NCBI GenBank assembly: GCA_012840535.1 | Contig: DULF01000184.1 | Span: 1 to 38,916 of the forward strand | Reading direction: 5' to 3' | DNA length: 38,916 bases | From: Clostridiaceae bacterium | GTDB taxonomy: Bacteria; Bacillota; Clostridia; Acetivibrionales; DUMB01 | Part shown: positions 1-8,775 of the stretch, one piece after another | How positions within the stretch are numbered: position 1 is the stretch's first letter | How the letters are laid out: each line of letters opens with the position of its first letter | Notes under the pieces: model-generated | The model's database searches: none | Told to the model about the DNA's origin: nothing | What the model saw: the letters and a program-made list of their open reading frames with translations, nothing else | Program-made: the position numbers and the translations under genes

Positions 1-676
1 CTCCTTTTGACATGCCGCTTATCAACCTGTTTCTTGAAGGGAAATTGAACGGCATTGGCACTGTGCCGGGCACAAACTCGGAGACTACAGCACCCTGTTC
101 AATTATTCTCTCCATAAGCTTTTTATTTTCCTTTGGATAAACAATATCAAGCCCGCATCCCAATACGGCAATTGTTCTTCCACCTGCTTCAAGAGTGCCC
201 TTATGAGCGTGTGAATCAATTCCAAGTGCCATACCACTAATAATTGTTATTCCGTATTTTGATAGTTTATGCGATATTGCCCAGGCTGTATCCATTCCAT
301 ATTGAGTAGCTTTCCTTGAACCGACAACTGCCAGTGCGTTTTCATCTTTTTCAACATTTCCCTTTACATAAATAACAACTGGCGGATCATATATATTCTT
401 CAAACATTCCGGATAGCAGGTATCATTTATTGTAACCACTTTAATTTTTTCTTTATTGATAATTTTCATTAGATTATCTATGCCGCTTCTTATCTTTTTA
501 TCCATAAGCTGCTCGACTATTATGTCATTTATAATAGGAATTTTTTCAAGTTCTTCCTTACGAACCCTCCACAAATTATATGGATCTTCAAAATACTGTA
601 CCAGCTCATATTTTTGCCTGGGATTAATCTTTACCATTGAACTAATCCATACCCAATATTCCAAACTTTCGCTCAT
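1..676 (-). CDS. dprA: DNA-processing protein DprA, C-terminus cut by window edge
   Basis: DprA (Smf) binds incoming single-stranded DNA and loads RecA during natural transformation; it acts in the cytoplasm. About 225 residues from the ATG at 676 are visible in one open frame. The Rossmann-like DprA core is clear: GSRKATQYG, then SGMALGIDSHAHKGTLEAGG, then GCGLDIVYPKENKKL, and PSRNRLISGMSKG at the window edge. The N-terminal 90 residues look like the helical SAM-like extension of the family. The gene starts 26 bp after the comM stop, so the two are probably co-transcribed, an arrangement common in clostridia. The reading frame has no internal stop. Family assignment is certain; the missing C-terminal part cannot be judged. 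Confidence 0.95.
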   Translation of the reverse strand, partial: MSESLEYWVWISSMVKINPRQKYELVQYFEDPYNLWRVRKEELEKIPIINDIIVEQLMDKKIRSGIDNLMKIINKEKIKVVTINDTCYPECLKNIYDPPVVIYVKGNVEKDENALAVVGSRKATQYGMDTAWAISHKLSKYGITIISGMALGIDSHAHKGTLEAGGRTIAVLGCGLDIVYPKENKKLMERIIEQGAVVSEFVPGTVPMPFNFPSRNRLISGMSKG

Positions 677-702
677 AACTTTTCTCCCTGTTATTTATAT
701 CT

Positions 703-2241
703 CTACTGGCCTGTCCATATTTTACTGTCAAGGCTGCGGTATTGTATAGCTTCGGCTACATGATGAATCCTGATTTGTTCTTCCTCCTCAAGGTCGGCAA
801 TAGTCCTTGCCACCTTCAAAATTCTATTGTAGGCCCTTGCGCTTAGTCCAAGCTTTTCAAAAGCGCTTTTCAGAAGCGCCTTGCTCTCCTTATCCAACTT
901 GCAGAACTTTTCCATTACGGCAGGATACAGTTGGGAATTTGAATAAATATTTAATCCTTTATATCTTTGCAACTGCAATTTCCTTGCCCTGTTAACCCTT
1001 TCCCGGATGACGCCGGATTTTTCTCCGTTTTTCCCGTTTTCAAGCTCTCCGTAATTAACGGAAGTTACCTCAATATGGATATCTATTCTGTCCAGCAAAG
1101 GTCCGGAGATTTTACCCAAATACTGGCGGATTTGACTAGGGGAACAGTTGCATTGTCTGGCAGGGTCAAGGAAATTGCCGCATTTGCAGGGGTTTGCAGC
1201 ACAAATGAGCATCGTCTTGGATGGATATGTCAAGCTTGCATTTACTCTTGAAATTGTTACTGAACCATCTTCCAAAGGCTGTCTTAAAACCTCCAGTGCA
1301 TCCTTGCTGAATTCAGGTACTTCATCCAAAAAGAGCACACCGTAATGTGCCAGACTGATTTCGCCAGGCTTTGGATGCTTTCCACCGCCTACAAGCCCTA
1401 TGGCTGATATTGTATGATGCGGGCTTCTGAATGGTCTTGTAGTTACAAGGGAAGTTTTGGGAGGCAGTATTCCCGCGACGCTGTGGATTTTTGTAACTTC
1501 AAGTGCTTCTTCAAAAGTCATTGCAGGAAGAATGGTAGGCAGCCTTTTTGCGAGCATTGTCTTACCGGAACCTGGGGATCCGATCATCAGGCAGTTATGT
1601 GCGCCTGCCGCTGCAACTTCAAGTGCTCTTTTGACGTTCTGTTGCCCCTTTACATCCGAAAAATCCAGTTTATATTCCAGGTTACCGTTAAAAATGCTGT
1701 CAATGTCAACTGAATACTTTTCAATTGGCTTTTCTCCATTCAAATGACTGATAACTTCAGCAAGGCTGTTTGCAGGCAAAACATTCAATCCTTTTACAAT
1801 AGCAGCTTCATCGGCGTTTTCCAAAGGAAGCACGAGGTTTTCTATACCGGACTCCATTGCGCAAACAGCCATCGGCAGAACTCCGTTAACCGCCCTTAAA
1901 TCGCCTCCTAATGAAAGCTCGCCAATAAACATGTACTTTGATATTGCATCATTATTTACCTGTCCTGTTGCTGCAAGCAGTCCAACCGCAATTGAAAGAT
2001 CAAATGCTGACCCCTCTTTTTTCTGGTTTGCTGGCGCAAGGTTTATTGTGATTTTTCTTGTTGGAAACTCAAAACCAGTATTTTTTATTGCAGCTTTTAC
2101 ACGTTCCTTTGATTCCCTGACTGCGGCATCTCCAAGGCCGACAATCTCAAATGCTGGAATGCCATTACTTATATCTGTTTCCACCTCAACAACATATCCG
2201 TCAATTCCGATTAGACTGCAGCTATTGACCCTGGAAAGCAT
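703..2241 (-). CDS. comM: YifB/ComM family Mg-chelatase-like AAA+ ATPase
   Basis: ComM is a hexameric AAA+ helicase that promotes branch migration when transformed DNA is integrated; many non-competent bacteria also carry it. The 512-aa protein has the usual family length. The N-terminal ChlI-like domain covers about residues 20-145. Walker A GSPGSGKT is at 221-228, Walker B LFLDE near 303-307, and a cysteine cluster (CAANPCKCGNF then CNC) lies at about 347-366. The C-terminal Mg-chelatase lid follows at about 410-510. The start is supported by GGAGG 5-6 bases upstream. It precedes dprA, which supports a DNA-uptake or recombination role. Confidence in the family is very high; whether this organism is naturally competent is not shown here. 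Confidence 0.95.
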   Translation of the reverse strand: MLSRVNSCSLIGIDGYVVEVETDISNGIPAFEIVGLGDAAVRESKERVKAAIKNTGFEFPTRKITINLAPANQKKEGSAFDLSIAVGLLAATGQVNNDAISKYMFIGELSLGGDLRAVNGVLPMAVCAMESGIENLVLPLENADEAAIVKGLNVLPANSLAEVISHLNGEKPIEKYSVDIDSIFNGNLEYKLDFSDVKGQQNVKRALEVAAAGAHNCLMIGSPGSGKTMLAKRLPTILPAMTFEEALEVTKIHSVAGILPPKTSLVTTRPFRSPHHTISAIGLVGGGKHPKPGEISLAHYGVLFLDEVPEFSKDALEVLRQPLEDGSVTISRVNASLTYPSKTMLICAANPCKCGNFLDPARQCNCSPSQIRQYLGKISGPLLDRIDIHIEVTSVNYGELENGKNGEKSGVIRERVNRARKLQLQRYKGLNIYSNSQLYPAVMEKFCKLDKESKALLKSAFEKLGLSARAYNRILKVARTIADLEEEEQIRIHHVAEAIQYRSLDSKIWTGQ

Positions 2242-2260
2242 ATAAAACCTCCATATGTAT

Positions 2261-2287
2261 TATTATGTTATTTCTTCCAACATAATA
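2261..2287. promoter_or_regulatory. Inverted repeat in the comM leader
   Basis: Nine-base arms TATTATGTT and AACATAATA are separated by 9 bases (2270-2278). They lie about 20 bases upstream of the comM start, just before its ribosome site. This could be an operator or an mRNA hairpin. There is no T-run, so it is not a terminator. I recognise no regulator consensus. Confidence 0.4.
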
Positions 2288-2378
2288 CTACATCATTTTT
2301 CTGTAATTGTATACATTTTTTAGCATAAAAATTTGATTTTTTTGGAAATGATGCAAGTTTTTCCTGAAATGAAATTAT

Positions 2379-3968
2379 TTAATCAACATTCCTTATTATA
2401 TTATTTTTCTTAAAAGAATTTTCCCATTTCTCCATGTAGCTTCCCCGGGCCCATTCTGCCATTACAACAGTATCGCCTTCCTTAAGGCTGAGTTTTTTCA
2501 CAGGAGTATCTGACAGATTGTCGCCGTTTATTAAATAGACTAACAACTCATTTCCTGTTAAAACTACAGCAATATCTTTATTCGGAGATGTATATGCATC
2601 AAGCGCTCTCGGAACTTTATCTTTTATGTTGGTCCATTTTACGTGTAAAGTGTCATAGGCAACCAGGTCAGCAGGAGGAATCAGGTTGATATTGAAATCT
2701 ATAAAAGGTATTGCATCATCAGGTTGGAAATTTATCCTTCCTTTGAATACCCAGTGCCCTGTTTTCCTGAAAAGAGAAAAACTTCTTTCATTATCGATAA
2801 TGTCAATGGGTTTTATTTTTTTCACATTTGATGTGCTAAGGAGATTATTTATCGAGGTTTCCATGGCAAGTGTCCCGTTTTCTCCCGCAATATCCGATAT
2901 TTTTACTCCTTCCCTCCTTGAAATATTGTCTACGGGAATTGTCATAAGTTTTCTTTCCTGCCATTCCTTTTTGGTATCTTTGTAATATCCCTTGCCGTAT
3001 GTTTCAATACAGATGAAATCATTGCCCACAAACTGTATTGTCTTATAAAGCACGCCTTTTTTATCGGACCAAAAATCTGAAAACGTAAAGAGACCTTCAT
3101 TGTTTGCTCCGTAATTCGAAATAATATCCTTTTCATTTTTTTCTTTATCAACTTTACTTTTTGAAGAAATGCTCACTGAAGTTAAAATATCTTCTTCAAT
3201 CCCATCAAACTGTACCCTGCTGAGCCCAATACTCCAGAAACCGTTTTTCCTTGGAAGATATATTCCGTCAGCTTCCAAAACCGGGTGGAGTTTACTATTT
3301 TCAGCAGCAATCCACATCGTTCTGTAACTGTATTTATAATTTTCCCCTTCGTCTGAAGAATCCGTTTTTTCAGGCGTACGGATACCGAGAAGCAATCCTG
3401 TGCGTATAATTTCATCTTTGCTTTCCTCTTCAATGGCTTGCTGTTTATTACTGTTAACTTTTGAAATGATATTCTCATCCACATTGTCGGATATTTTCTC
3501 AAGGCAGTAAATCTCCCCGTCTATATCTGCAAGAACCTTATTTTCATCAACCTTTACAAATTCAAAAAGGAAATTTCCGTCTGCTGAAAGTGTTATGACA
3601 TATATTTCCCTGCCATTTATGCCAAGTTTATTTATTGGCTCTTTGAATTTAAACAAAAAGTATTCATGAGCATCGACAACCCTAATCTTATATGATACAT
3701 TGTCCCATGAATAATTTCCAACCTGCGCGAAGCTGTCTTTGAATTGGGCGTATTTATTCAACCATGAGTCTTTTTCCACTTTTTCAATCAAACCTTCCTC
3801 CTGGGACATGCATTTTACAATTTCCCACTTCCCCTGAAGTGGCGTGGACATATTCTTAGGAGGCACAATTTTCATTTCTTCCCCCATTGGTGCGGAAGTA
3901 CAACTGCAAAAAATATATAAAAAGAATAAAACGAGTACAAAAAATAATTTTCTGCGCAATACAGCCAT
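2379..3968 (-). CDS. Large lipoprotein of unknown function, third gene of a two-component operon
   Basis: I do not recognise a family for this 529-aa protein. Residues 1-23 are a short basic start, a hydrophobic stretch and FCSC, so it is probably lipidated at Cys23 and anchored outside the membrane. Residues about 43-150 contain alternating beta-like segments beginning PLQGKWEIVKC, loosely like a lipocalin-type start. The rest is mixed and acidic with no repeats or catalytic motif I can name. Its start lies 4 bp past the sensor kinase stop, with GGAGAGG inside the end of the kinase gene, so the two are translationally linked. That suggests it modulates or reports on the signal read by the kinase, which is inference. 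The gene is followed by about 140 bp without a clear terminator. Confidence 0.8.
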   Translation of the reverse strand: MAVLRRKLFFVLVLFFLYIFCSCTSAPMGEEMKIVPPKNMSTPLQGKWEIVKCMSQEEGLIEKVEKDSWLNKYAQFKDSFAQVGNYSWDNVSYKIRVVDAHEYFLFKFKEPINKLGINGREIYVITLSADGNFLFEFVKVDENKVLADIDGEIYCLEKISDNVDENIISKVNSNKQQAIEEESKDEIIRTGLLLGIRTPEKTDSSDEGENYKYSYRTMWIAAENSKLHPVLEADGIYLPRKNGFWSIGLSRVQFDGIEEDILTSVSISSKSKVDKEKNEKDIISNYGANNEGLFTFSDFWSDKKGVLYKTIQFVGNDFICIETYGKGYYKDTKKEWQERKLMTIPVDNISRREGVKISDIAGENGTLAMETSINNLLSTSNVKKIKPIDIIDNERSFSLFRKTGHWVFKGRINFQPDDAIPFIDFNINLIPPADLVAYDTLHVKWTNIKDKVPRALDAYTSPNKDIAVVLTGNELLVYLINGDNLSDTPVKKLSLKEGDTVVMAEWARGSYMEKWENSFKKNNIIRNVD

Positions 3969-3972
3969 TTTA

Positions 3973-5373
3973 TCATGCCTCTCCTTCCACGATAATGGGC
4001 AGTGTTACTATAACCTCGGTGCCTTTTCCTATTTCGCTTTTTATATTCAAGCTCCCATCCATCAATTTAATAATTTCATCGCATATTGAAAGTCCGATAC
4101 CATTCTGTGAATTGCTGTTACGTCCTTTGTAGAATTTCTCCTTTACTCTGGGTAATTCCTCTACCGGAATACCGCATCCTGTATCACTTATCCTGAAAAT
4201 TAACTCTTTGACGTTGTACTCCGTTTTAAAAACAACCCTGCCATCTTCCGGAGTAAATTTAAACGCATTATCCAATATATTAATAAAGACTTGTTTAAGC
4301 CTGTTTTCATCTGATACTATTACTGGCAGGTTTTCCGGGCAGATAACCTCAAATGAAATATTTTCCCTCTCAGCACGGGGTAAAAGCTGAAATTTTATAT
4401 TGTTTATTAAATTCGCAATATTAACCATATCATTTTTTATGGTTATCTTCCCTGACACAAACTTTGAAAAATCCAGCAATTCTTCAACCATTGCAGTAAG
4501 CCTGTCACACTCTTTCTCTATAATTTCGAGTCCGTCTTTATATGTTTCAATATCCTCGGGAGAACCTTCCTTAAGAGTTACAGCCCAGCCTTTTATTGAA
4601 GTTAAAGGAGTTCTCAGTTCATGAGATATGGATGATATAAACTCGTTTTTTAACTGTTCCCGTTTTATTATTTCTTCCGCCATATAATTTAAGGTGTCTG
4701 ACAACTTTCCGAACTCATCGTCATTGATTTTGCGGGTTCTTGCATTAAAATTGCCGGATGCCATTTTTTCTGCGGCAACTGTAATTTCTTTCAATGGCCT
4801 CACAATGGTTGCGGCCATAAGTATGCTGACAAGTCCTGATACCAGAATGGCAATAAGCCCAATAAAAAGAAATATGCGAGATACTCTGTCAATATCATTG
4901 TTGACCTCCCGCAGTGAAGTTATAAATCTTAAAACTCCAACAATACCGGACCTTGATCTTAAAGGATAGGACACAGACATTACCATTTCACTGTCGTAAT
5001 TAACTTTACCCATCCAGCTTCCAACGTTTCCTTTAAGCGCTTCCTTGTAATCGTCCATCATGGAAACGTCTTCAGGCATTACGCCAATAGAATCCATAAG
5101 TATCTTTCCCGTTGTATCAATAATTTCCACTTGTACCGGAACTTGCTTCCAGAAAGTATCAACATTGTTTAACACATTATCCTGTAATGACGTATCAGAA
5201 AAATACCTGTAATACAAGTCAACAGACACCTTTAAGTGGTTATGCAGAGTATTCTTTAGATTTTTATAATAATTTTGCTTTACAACATTTATAATTAAAG
5301 ACTCAAGCAGCAAAACAGTTATTAAAACTATAAATATGAAATTAACGGCAATTCTTGTCCTTATACTTTTCAT
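3973..5373 (-). CDS. Membrane sensor histidine kinase (HAMP-HisKA-HATPase)
   Basis: This 466-aa kinase autophosphorylates and passes phosphate to the response regulator encoded just upstream. The order is TM1 at about 10-30, an extracytoplasmic sensor domain at about 31-165, TM2 at about 166-190 and HAMP at 190-240. The H-box SSISHELRTPLTSIKGW carries the phospho-His at 251. The N-box includes DNAFKFTPEDG (Asn369), the G1 box is DTGCGIP (397-403) and the G2 box is NGIGLSICDEI. All catalytic residues are present. The architecture matches the ResE/PhoR/WalK-like class. The extracytoplasmic domain of about 135 residues is PAS/Cache-like in size, and its ligand is not evident. The neighbours are a regulator 38 bp upstream and a lipoprotein 4 bp downstream. 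Confidence 0.95.
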   Translation of the reverse strand: MKSIRTRIAVNFIFIVLITVLLLESLIINVVKQNYYKNLKNTLHNHLKVSVDLYYRYFSDTSLQDNVLNNVDTFWKQVPVQVEIIDTTGKILMDSIGVMPEDVSMMDDYKEALKGNVGSWMGKVNYDSEMVMSVSYPLRSRSGIVGVLRFITSLREVNNDIDRVSRIFLFIGLIAILVSGLVSILMAATIVRPLKEITVAAEKMASGNFNARTRKINDDEFGKLSDTLNYMAEEIIKREQLKNEFISSISHELRTPLTSIKGWAVTLKEGSPEDIETYKDGLEIIEKECDRLTAMVEELLDFSKFVSGKITIKNDMVNIANLINNIKFQLLPRAERENISFEVICPENLPVIVSDENRLKQVFINILDNAFKFTPEDGRVVFKTEYNVKELIFRISDTGCGIPVEELPRVKEKFYKGRNSNSQNGIGLSICDEIIKLMDGSLNIKSEIGKGTEVIVTLPIIVEGEA

Positions 5374-5411
5374 TGAAACTCTCCGTTCATATTACAGTTT
5401 CATTTTTTGCA

Positions 5412-6113
5412 CTAATCCTGCTGCCGCCATCTGTAGCCATATCCCCATACAGTTTCAATAAATACAGGTTTTGAAGGATTGTCTTCAATTTTCTCCCTGA
5501 CCCTTCTTATGTAAACATCAAGAACTTTTAAATCGCCCAAGTAATACTTTCCCCATACAGCATTAAGCAGCTCATTTCTGCTTAAGGCTCTTCCGATATT
5601 GGACATAAATACTTTCAGTATTGAAAACTCTGTAGGGGTTAGATCAACTTCTTCATTATTCTTATAAAACTTTTGCGACTTTATGTCCAACAGCAGGTTT
5701 TTGAATGAAATAACATCTTCATGGGATTCCTTGGAAATATTCATCCTTCGTAAAATTGTCTTGATTCGTGCTACAAGTTCCAATGGATTAAAGGGCTTTA
5801 CCATATAATCATCAGCCCCAAGCTCAAGGCCAAGAATCTTATCATCATCCTGGGATCTTGCAGTAAGCATTATTACTGCAATACCAGGCTTGTCCTTCCT
5901 GATTTGACGGCACACATCAAAACCATCCATGCCTGGAAGCATAATGTCAAGCACTACAATTTGAGGATTAAACGCATATAGAATTCTTAGCGCTTCTTCA
6001 CCGGATTCTGCTTCCAGTACATTGAAACCGTTTCTGTTTAAATTTATTTTTATAAACTTTCTTATGGAAGCTTCATCTTCCACAATAAGCACCGTAGTTC
6101 TTTCTTCGTTCAT
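5412..6113 (-). CDS. OmpR/PhoB-family response regulator
   Basis: This 233-aa DNA-binding regulator has a receiver domain (1-120) and a winged-helix output domain (about 130-230). The acidic pocket is VEDE (11-14), the phospho-acceptor Asp56 lies in VVLDIMLPG, Thr84 is in MLTARS and Lys106 is in DDYMVKPF. The C-terminal half has the OmpR recognition pattern LTPTEFSILKVF, then VLDVYIRRVREKIE and TVWGYGYRW. It pairs with the kinase directly downstream and probably heads the three-gene operon. Closest in style to ResD, PhoP or SrrA, but the regulon cannot be told from the sequence. Confidence 0.95.
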   Translation of the reverse strand: MNEERTTVLIVEDEASIRKFIKINLNRNGFNVLEAESGEEALRILYAFNPQIVVLDIMLPGMDGFDVCRQIRKDKPGIAVIMLTARSQDDDKILGLELGADDYMVKPFNPLELVARIKTILRRMNISKESHEDVISFKNLLLDIKSQKFYKNNEEVDLTPTEFSILKVFMSNIGRALSRNELLNAVWGKYYLGDLKVLDVYIRRVREKIEDNPSKPVFIETVWGYGYRWRQQD

Positions 6114-6203
6114 AAAATATACTCCACGAAAACATATTTTAATGTTTTTCAGTCCAGCAAAATTAAAATAAAATCAAATATAATTCTACAACAATTTTCT
6201 CAA

Positions 6204-6533
6204 TTATACCATTGGTAATAATTCTTTGGCAGTTTTATATATAATCGACTGTATAGATACGGATTTTCCTTTCTCATTTATCAGCTCTCTGAAAGCTTTA
6301 ATAAAAACTTCCTGGGAAATTCTTGATGCGTCTTCGCTGTTTTCATACACATTAAGCATAATACTGTAAATTTTTTTAAGGTAAGGATCGATAAGGAGTT
6401 CAAAAGCCTGAATATCACCTGCTCTGGCCTTTGCAAAAAGAGACTCCGGCGTTTCATCCTTATCTGCAATCAGATCAAATCTGTTATTTATAATACTTAA
6501 GCGGTTTTCTGACAGCCCTCGCTCCTTACCCAT
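6204..6533 (-). CDS. Small sigma-70 region 2-like protein without region 4
   Basis: This 109-aa protein begins at an ATG preceded by AGAGGT. Residues about 28-95 follow the sigma-70 region 2 pattern: FAKARAGDIQAFELLIDPYL, KKIYSIMLNV, then SEDASRISQEVFIKAF. These match the core-binding helix and the DAEDlvQEtFlkay motif of ECF sigma factors. The chain stops at LLPMV just after region 2.4 would end, with no linker and no region 4 helix-turn-helix. No frameshifted region 4 is visible downstream before the response regulator gene 90 bp away. It may be a decayed ECF factor or a standalone region-2 protein that binds core polymerase or an anti-sigma factor. It reads in the same direction as the two-component operon and could be its first gene. 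Confidence 0.75.
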   Translation of the reverse strand: MGKERGLSENRLSIINNRFDLIADKDETPESLFAKARAGDIQAFELLIDPYLKKIYSIMLNVYENSEDASRISQEVFIKAFRELINEKGKSVSIQSIIYKTAKELLPMV

Positions 6534-6684
6534 TGCCTTTTACCTCTTAAATCCAGCTTCTAACCTTTTTAACCTTAAAATAATAATACGATACATGCCA
6601 GTACAATAATTTAATAAAAAGTTAAAATGGGACTGCCAAAAAGGAAAAGAAACTTCGGAAAAGCAATAAAACACTGGATAAAAC

Positions 6685-6738
6685 ATAAAAAAGACGGTTC
6701 ATCTGTAACTCTTGAAGAGCAAAACAGAAGAACCGTCC
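6685..6738 (-). terminator. Rho-independent terminator of the carboxyltransferase operon
   Basis: On the minus strand the arms GACGGTTC and GAACCGTC extend through a near-perfect stem (TTCTGT against ACAGAT) with an inner CTCTT/AAGAG pairing. TTTTTTAT follows. It lies about 80 bp past the last gene of the operon. The plus-strand side lacks a good T-run, so it acts mainly leftward. Confidence 0.85.
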
Positions 6739-6780
6739 AGTCTTTTACCTTGAAAACATATAGATTGTGAGCTGTTTAAA

Positions 6781-6829
6781 CCGGCAATTATATCGCTATT
6801 ATACCGGTATTATACTGCAATTATACCGG
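6781..6829. repeat. Short tandem repeat straddling the stop of the pycB/oadA-like gene
   Basis: On the minus strand CCGGTATAAT occurs twice, and CCGG three times, at 22- and 23-base spacing (CCGG at 6826, 6804 and 6781). Each unit also carries a second TATAAT. The first copy contains the final codon and TAA stop of the upstream gene; the rest lies between the stop and the terminator. It looks like a local tandem duplication with slight divergence. Confidence 0.6.
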
Positions 6830-8218
6830 GTGTACCCTGTTTTCGTAATCAACCATGTCGCTCTCAATCTTATATTTCTGTGCCTGGCGATATTTAAAGA
6901 AATTTTCGGCAACCTGCGGGAAAAGCGCATAGGACAATACATCCTCGTCCTGTTCCATATATTCCTTCATTTTTTCTTTTATCTTGTCCAGCTCAGGTTC
7001 GATAAGATCCGCAGGTCTGCATGTAATAGGCTCTTCTCCATTCAGAATCTTTTCGGTTATTTCCTTTGGAATAGGAGCAGGAGTCCTTCCATATTCTCCT
7101 TTTACCAAAGCCTTTGATTCTTTTGGAACCATTTTGTATCTTTCACCTGTAATAACATTCAACACTGCCTGTGTCCCAACAATCTGGCTTGTAGGAGTTA
7201 CAAGCGGCGGATAGCCAAAGTCTTCCCTTACTTTTGGCACTTCCTTCAGAACTTCTTCAAATTTTTCAACCTGGTTAGCCTGCTTTAGTTGAGATACAAG
7301 GTTTGAAAGCATACCTCCGGGCACCTGGTAAATCAATGCATTTACATCAACACCCATTACTTTTACATCAAGAAGGCCGCTTTCAAGGTATTTTTCTTTT
7401 ATTGGCCTGAAATAATCGGCAATTTCGCTCAACAATCCGAGATCAAGGCCGGTATCGTATTCAGTACCCTTTAACGTGGCAACAAGCGGTTCAGTAGGCG
7501 GTTGGGAAGTTCCCATGGACAATGGCGATATAGCGCAGTCCACTATGTCACATCCAGCTTCAATGGCTTTCAGGTAAGTCATTGATGCTACTCCGCTTGT
7601 ATAATGGGTATGAAGCTGAACTGGTATTTTTATATTCTCTTTTAAAGCTTTGACAAGTTTATACGCTTCATATGGAAGCAACAAACCTGCCATATCCTTG
7701 ATACATATTGAATCAGCACCCATCTCAACCAATTGTTTTGCAATTTTTACAAAATGCTCAAGGTCATGTACAGGACTAATTGTATAACATACAGCTCCCT
7801 GTGCATGGCCTCCCTCTTTCTTACAGGCCCTGATTGCCGTTTCAATATTCCTTGTATCATTCAGCGCATCAAAAATTCTTATTATGTCAATTCCGTTTGC
7901 AATTGCTTTCTGTACAAAATACTCAACCACATCGTCTGCATAGTGCTTGTATCCAAGCAAATTCTGTCCCCTTAACAACATTTGCAGTTTTGTGTTTTTA
8001 ACTGCGCTTCTTATTTTTCTTAGCCTTTCCCAAGGGTCTTCGTTCAAAAACCTGAGGCATGAATCAAATGTAGCTCCGCCCCAGCATTCAAGTGACGCAT
8101 ACCCAACCTTATCAAGTTTTTCAAGTACGGGAAGCATATCTTCAAATTTCATTCTTGTAGCTATAAGTGATTGATGCGCATCCCTTAAAACAGTTTCGGT
8201 AATCCTAACTCTTGCCAT
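6821..8218 (-). CDS. Pyruvate/oxaloacetate carboxyltransferase subunit (OadA/PycB, 5S-like)
   Basis: This HMGL-like TIM-barrel protein moves a carboxyl group between oxaloacetate/pyruvate and protein-bound biotin. Metal-site motifs are RDAHQ (12-16), the active-site lysine region CIKDMAG (172-178) and LHTHYTSG (202-209). SLECWGGATFDSC and GQNLLGY are also typical. The C-terminal PYC_OADA helical domain (about 300-460) is present, but there is no fused biotinyl domain, which explains the 465-aa length. The carrier is encoded separately 97 bp upstream. Strong ribosome site AAGGAGG. A decarboxylase would need a membrane OadB, which is absent here; a pyruvate carboxylase would need a biotin carboxylase, also absent. 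I favour a transcarboxylase 5S role, by inference. Confidence 0.93.
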   Translation of the reverse strand: MARVRITETVLRDAHQSLIATRMKFEDMLPVLEKLDKVGYASLECWGGATFDSCLRFLNEDPWERLRKIRSAVKNTKLQMLLRGQNLLGYKHYADDVVEYFVQKAIANGIDIIRIFDALNDTRNIETAIRACKKEGGHAQGAVCYTISPVHDLEHFVKIAKQLVEMGADSICIKDMAGLLLPYEAYKLVKALKENIKIPVQLHTHYTSGVASMTYLKAIEAGCDIVDCAISPLSMGTSQPPTEPLVATLKGTEYDTGLDLGLLSEIADYFRPIKEKYLESGLLDVKVMGVDVNALIYQVPGGMLSNLVSQLKQANQVEKFEEVLKEVPKVREDFGYPPLVTPTSQIVGTQAVLNVITGERYKMVPKESKALVKGEYGRTPAPIPKEITEKILNGEEPITCRPADLIEPELDKIKEKMKEYMEQDEDVLSYALFPQVAENFFKYRQAQKYKIESDMVDYENRVHPV

Positions 8219-8315
8219 GGCTTATATGCCTCCTTGCTCAATTAAATAAAATCATAAAATTTTAACATATCTCAGGCGAATAACAACAAAGCCTGAATTT
8301 CATTGCATGGTTTTT

Positions 8316-8720
8316 TTATGCTATTGAAGCCAGTATGTCCCCTGCATTTACAGAAGCGCCTTTGCTTGTATTAATGGACACAATTTTTCCGTCCCTTGGC
8401 GCAACAATTTCATTTTCCATTTTCATAGCTTCAAGAATAAGAAGTACCTGTCCTTTCTTTACCATGTCGCCTATATTTACGTTTATGCTCAAAATTGTTC
8501 CTGGCATTGGAGCACTGACAATAAGGGCGTCTGCAGGTATAGGAACGTCTTTCTTTGCCTCAGCCGGCTTTGGAGCAGGTGCAGAAGCCGGAGCCGGTGC
8601 AGCTTCCGGGGCTGCCTGTTTTACTTCGCTTGTTTGCTGAACAAAACTGGCATCCTCTCTTATTTCTTCAACTTCAACTTCATACTGATTTCCGTTTACT
8701 TTTATTAAAAATTTTCTCAT
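8316..8720 (-). CDS. Biotin carboxyl carrier protein (1.3S/OadC-like)
   Basis: This 134-aa protein carries biotin on Lys100 in the motif EAMKMENEI and shuttles carboxyl groups between the two transferase subunits encoded around it. Residues 1-25 form a short N-terminal beta region. Residues about 36-62 are a flexible Ala-Pro linker, and 65-134 are a complete biotinyl domain (SAPMPGTI, then VKKGQVLLILEAMKME, then VNAGDILASI). The start has AGGAGG upstream. The free-standing form fits a multi-subunit complex. A small hairpin (TCAGGC at 8272 with GCCTGA at 8291) lies between this gene and the next without a T-run, perhaps affecting mRNA stability. Confidence 0.95.
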   Translation of the reverse strand: MRKFLIKVNGNQYEVEVEEIREDASFVQQTSEVKQAAPEAAPAPASAPAPKPAEAKKDVPIPADALIVSAPMPGTILSINVNIGDMVKKGQVLLILEAMKMENEIVAPRDGKIVSINTSKGASVNAGDILASIA

Positions 8721-8775
8721 ACCGATATCCTCCTAATCCTAATCATAATTTATCATAATATCAAATGTGTTTAAT

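Noticed and set aside
5-675. Frameshift in dprA, because no long ORF was obvious near the window edge
   Set aside because: Direct translation from the ATG at 676 is open to the edge with all DprA motifs in one frame; the gene is only cut by the window.
6627-6770. 47-codon plus-strand ORF coding for a very basic peptide beginning MGLPKRKRNFGKAIK
   Set aside because: No ribosome site in front, and most of it overlaps the terminator hairpin of the minus-strand operon; basic composition follows from A-rich DNA.
8271-8297. Terminator between the biotin carrier gene and the OadA-like gene
   Set aside because: The stem is only 6 bases and no T-run follows; at most it affects mRNA stability.
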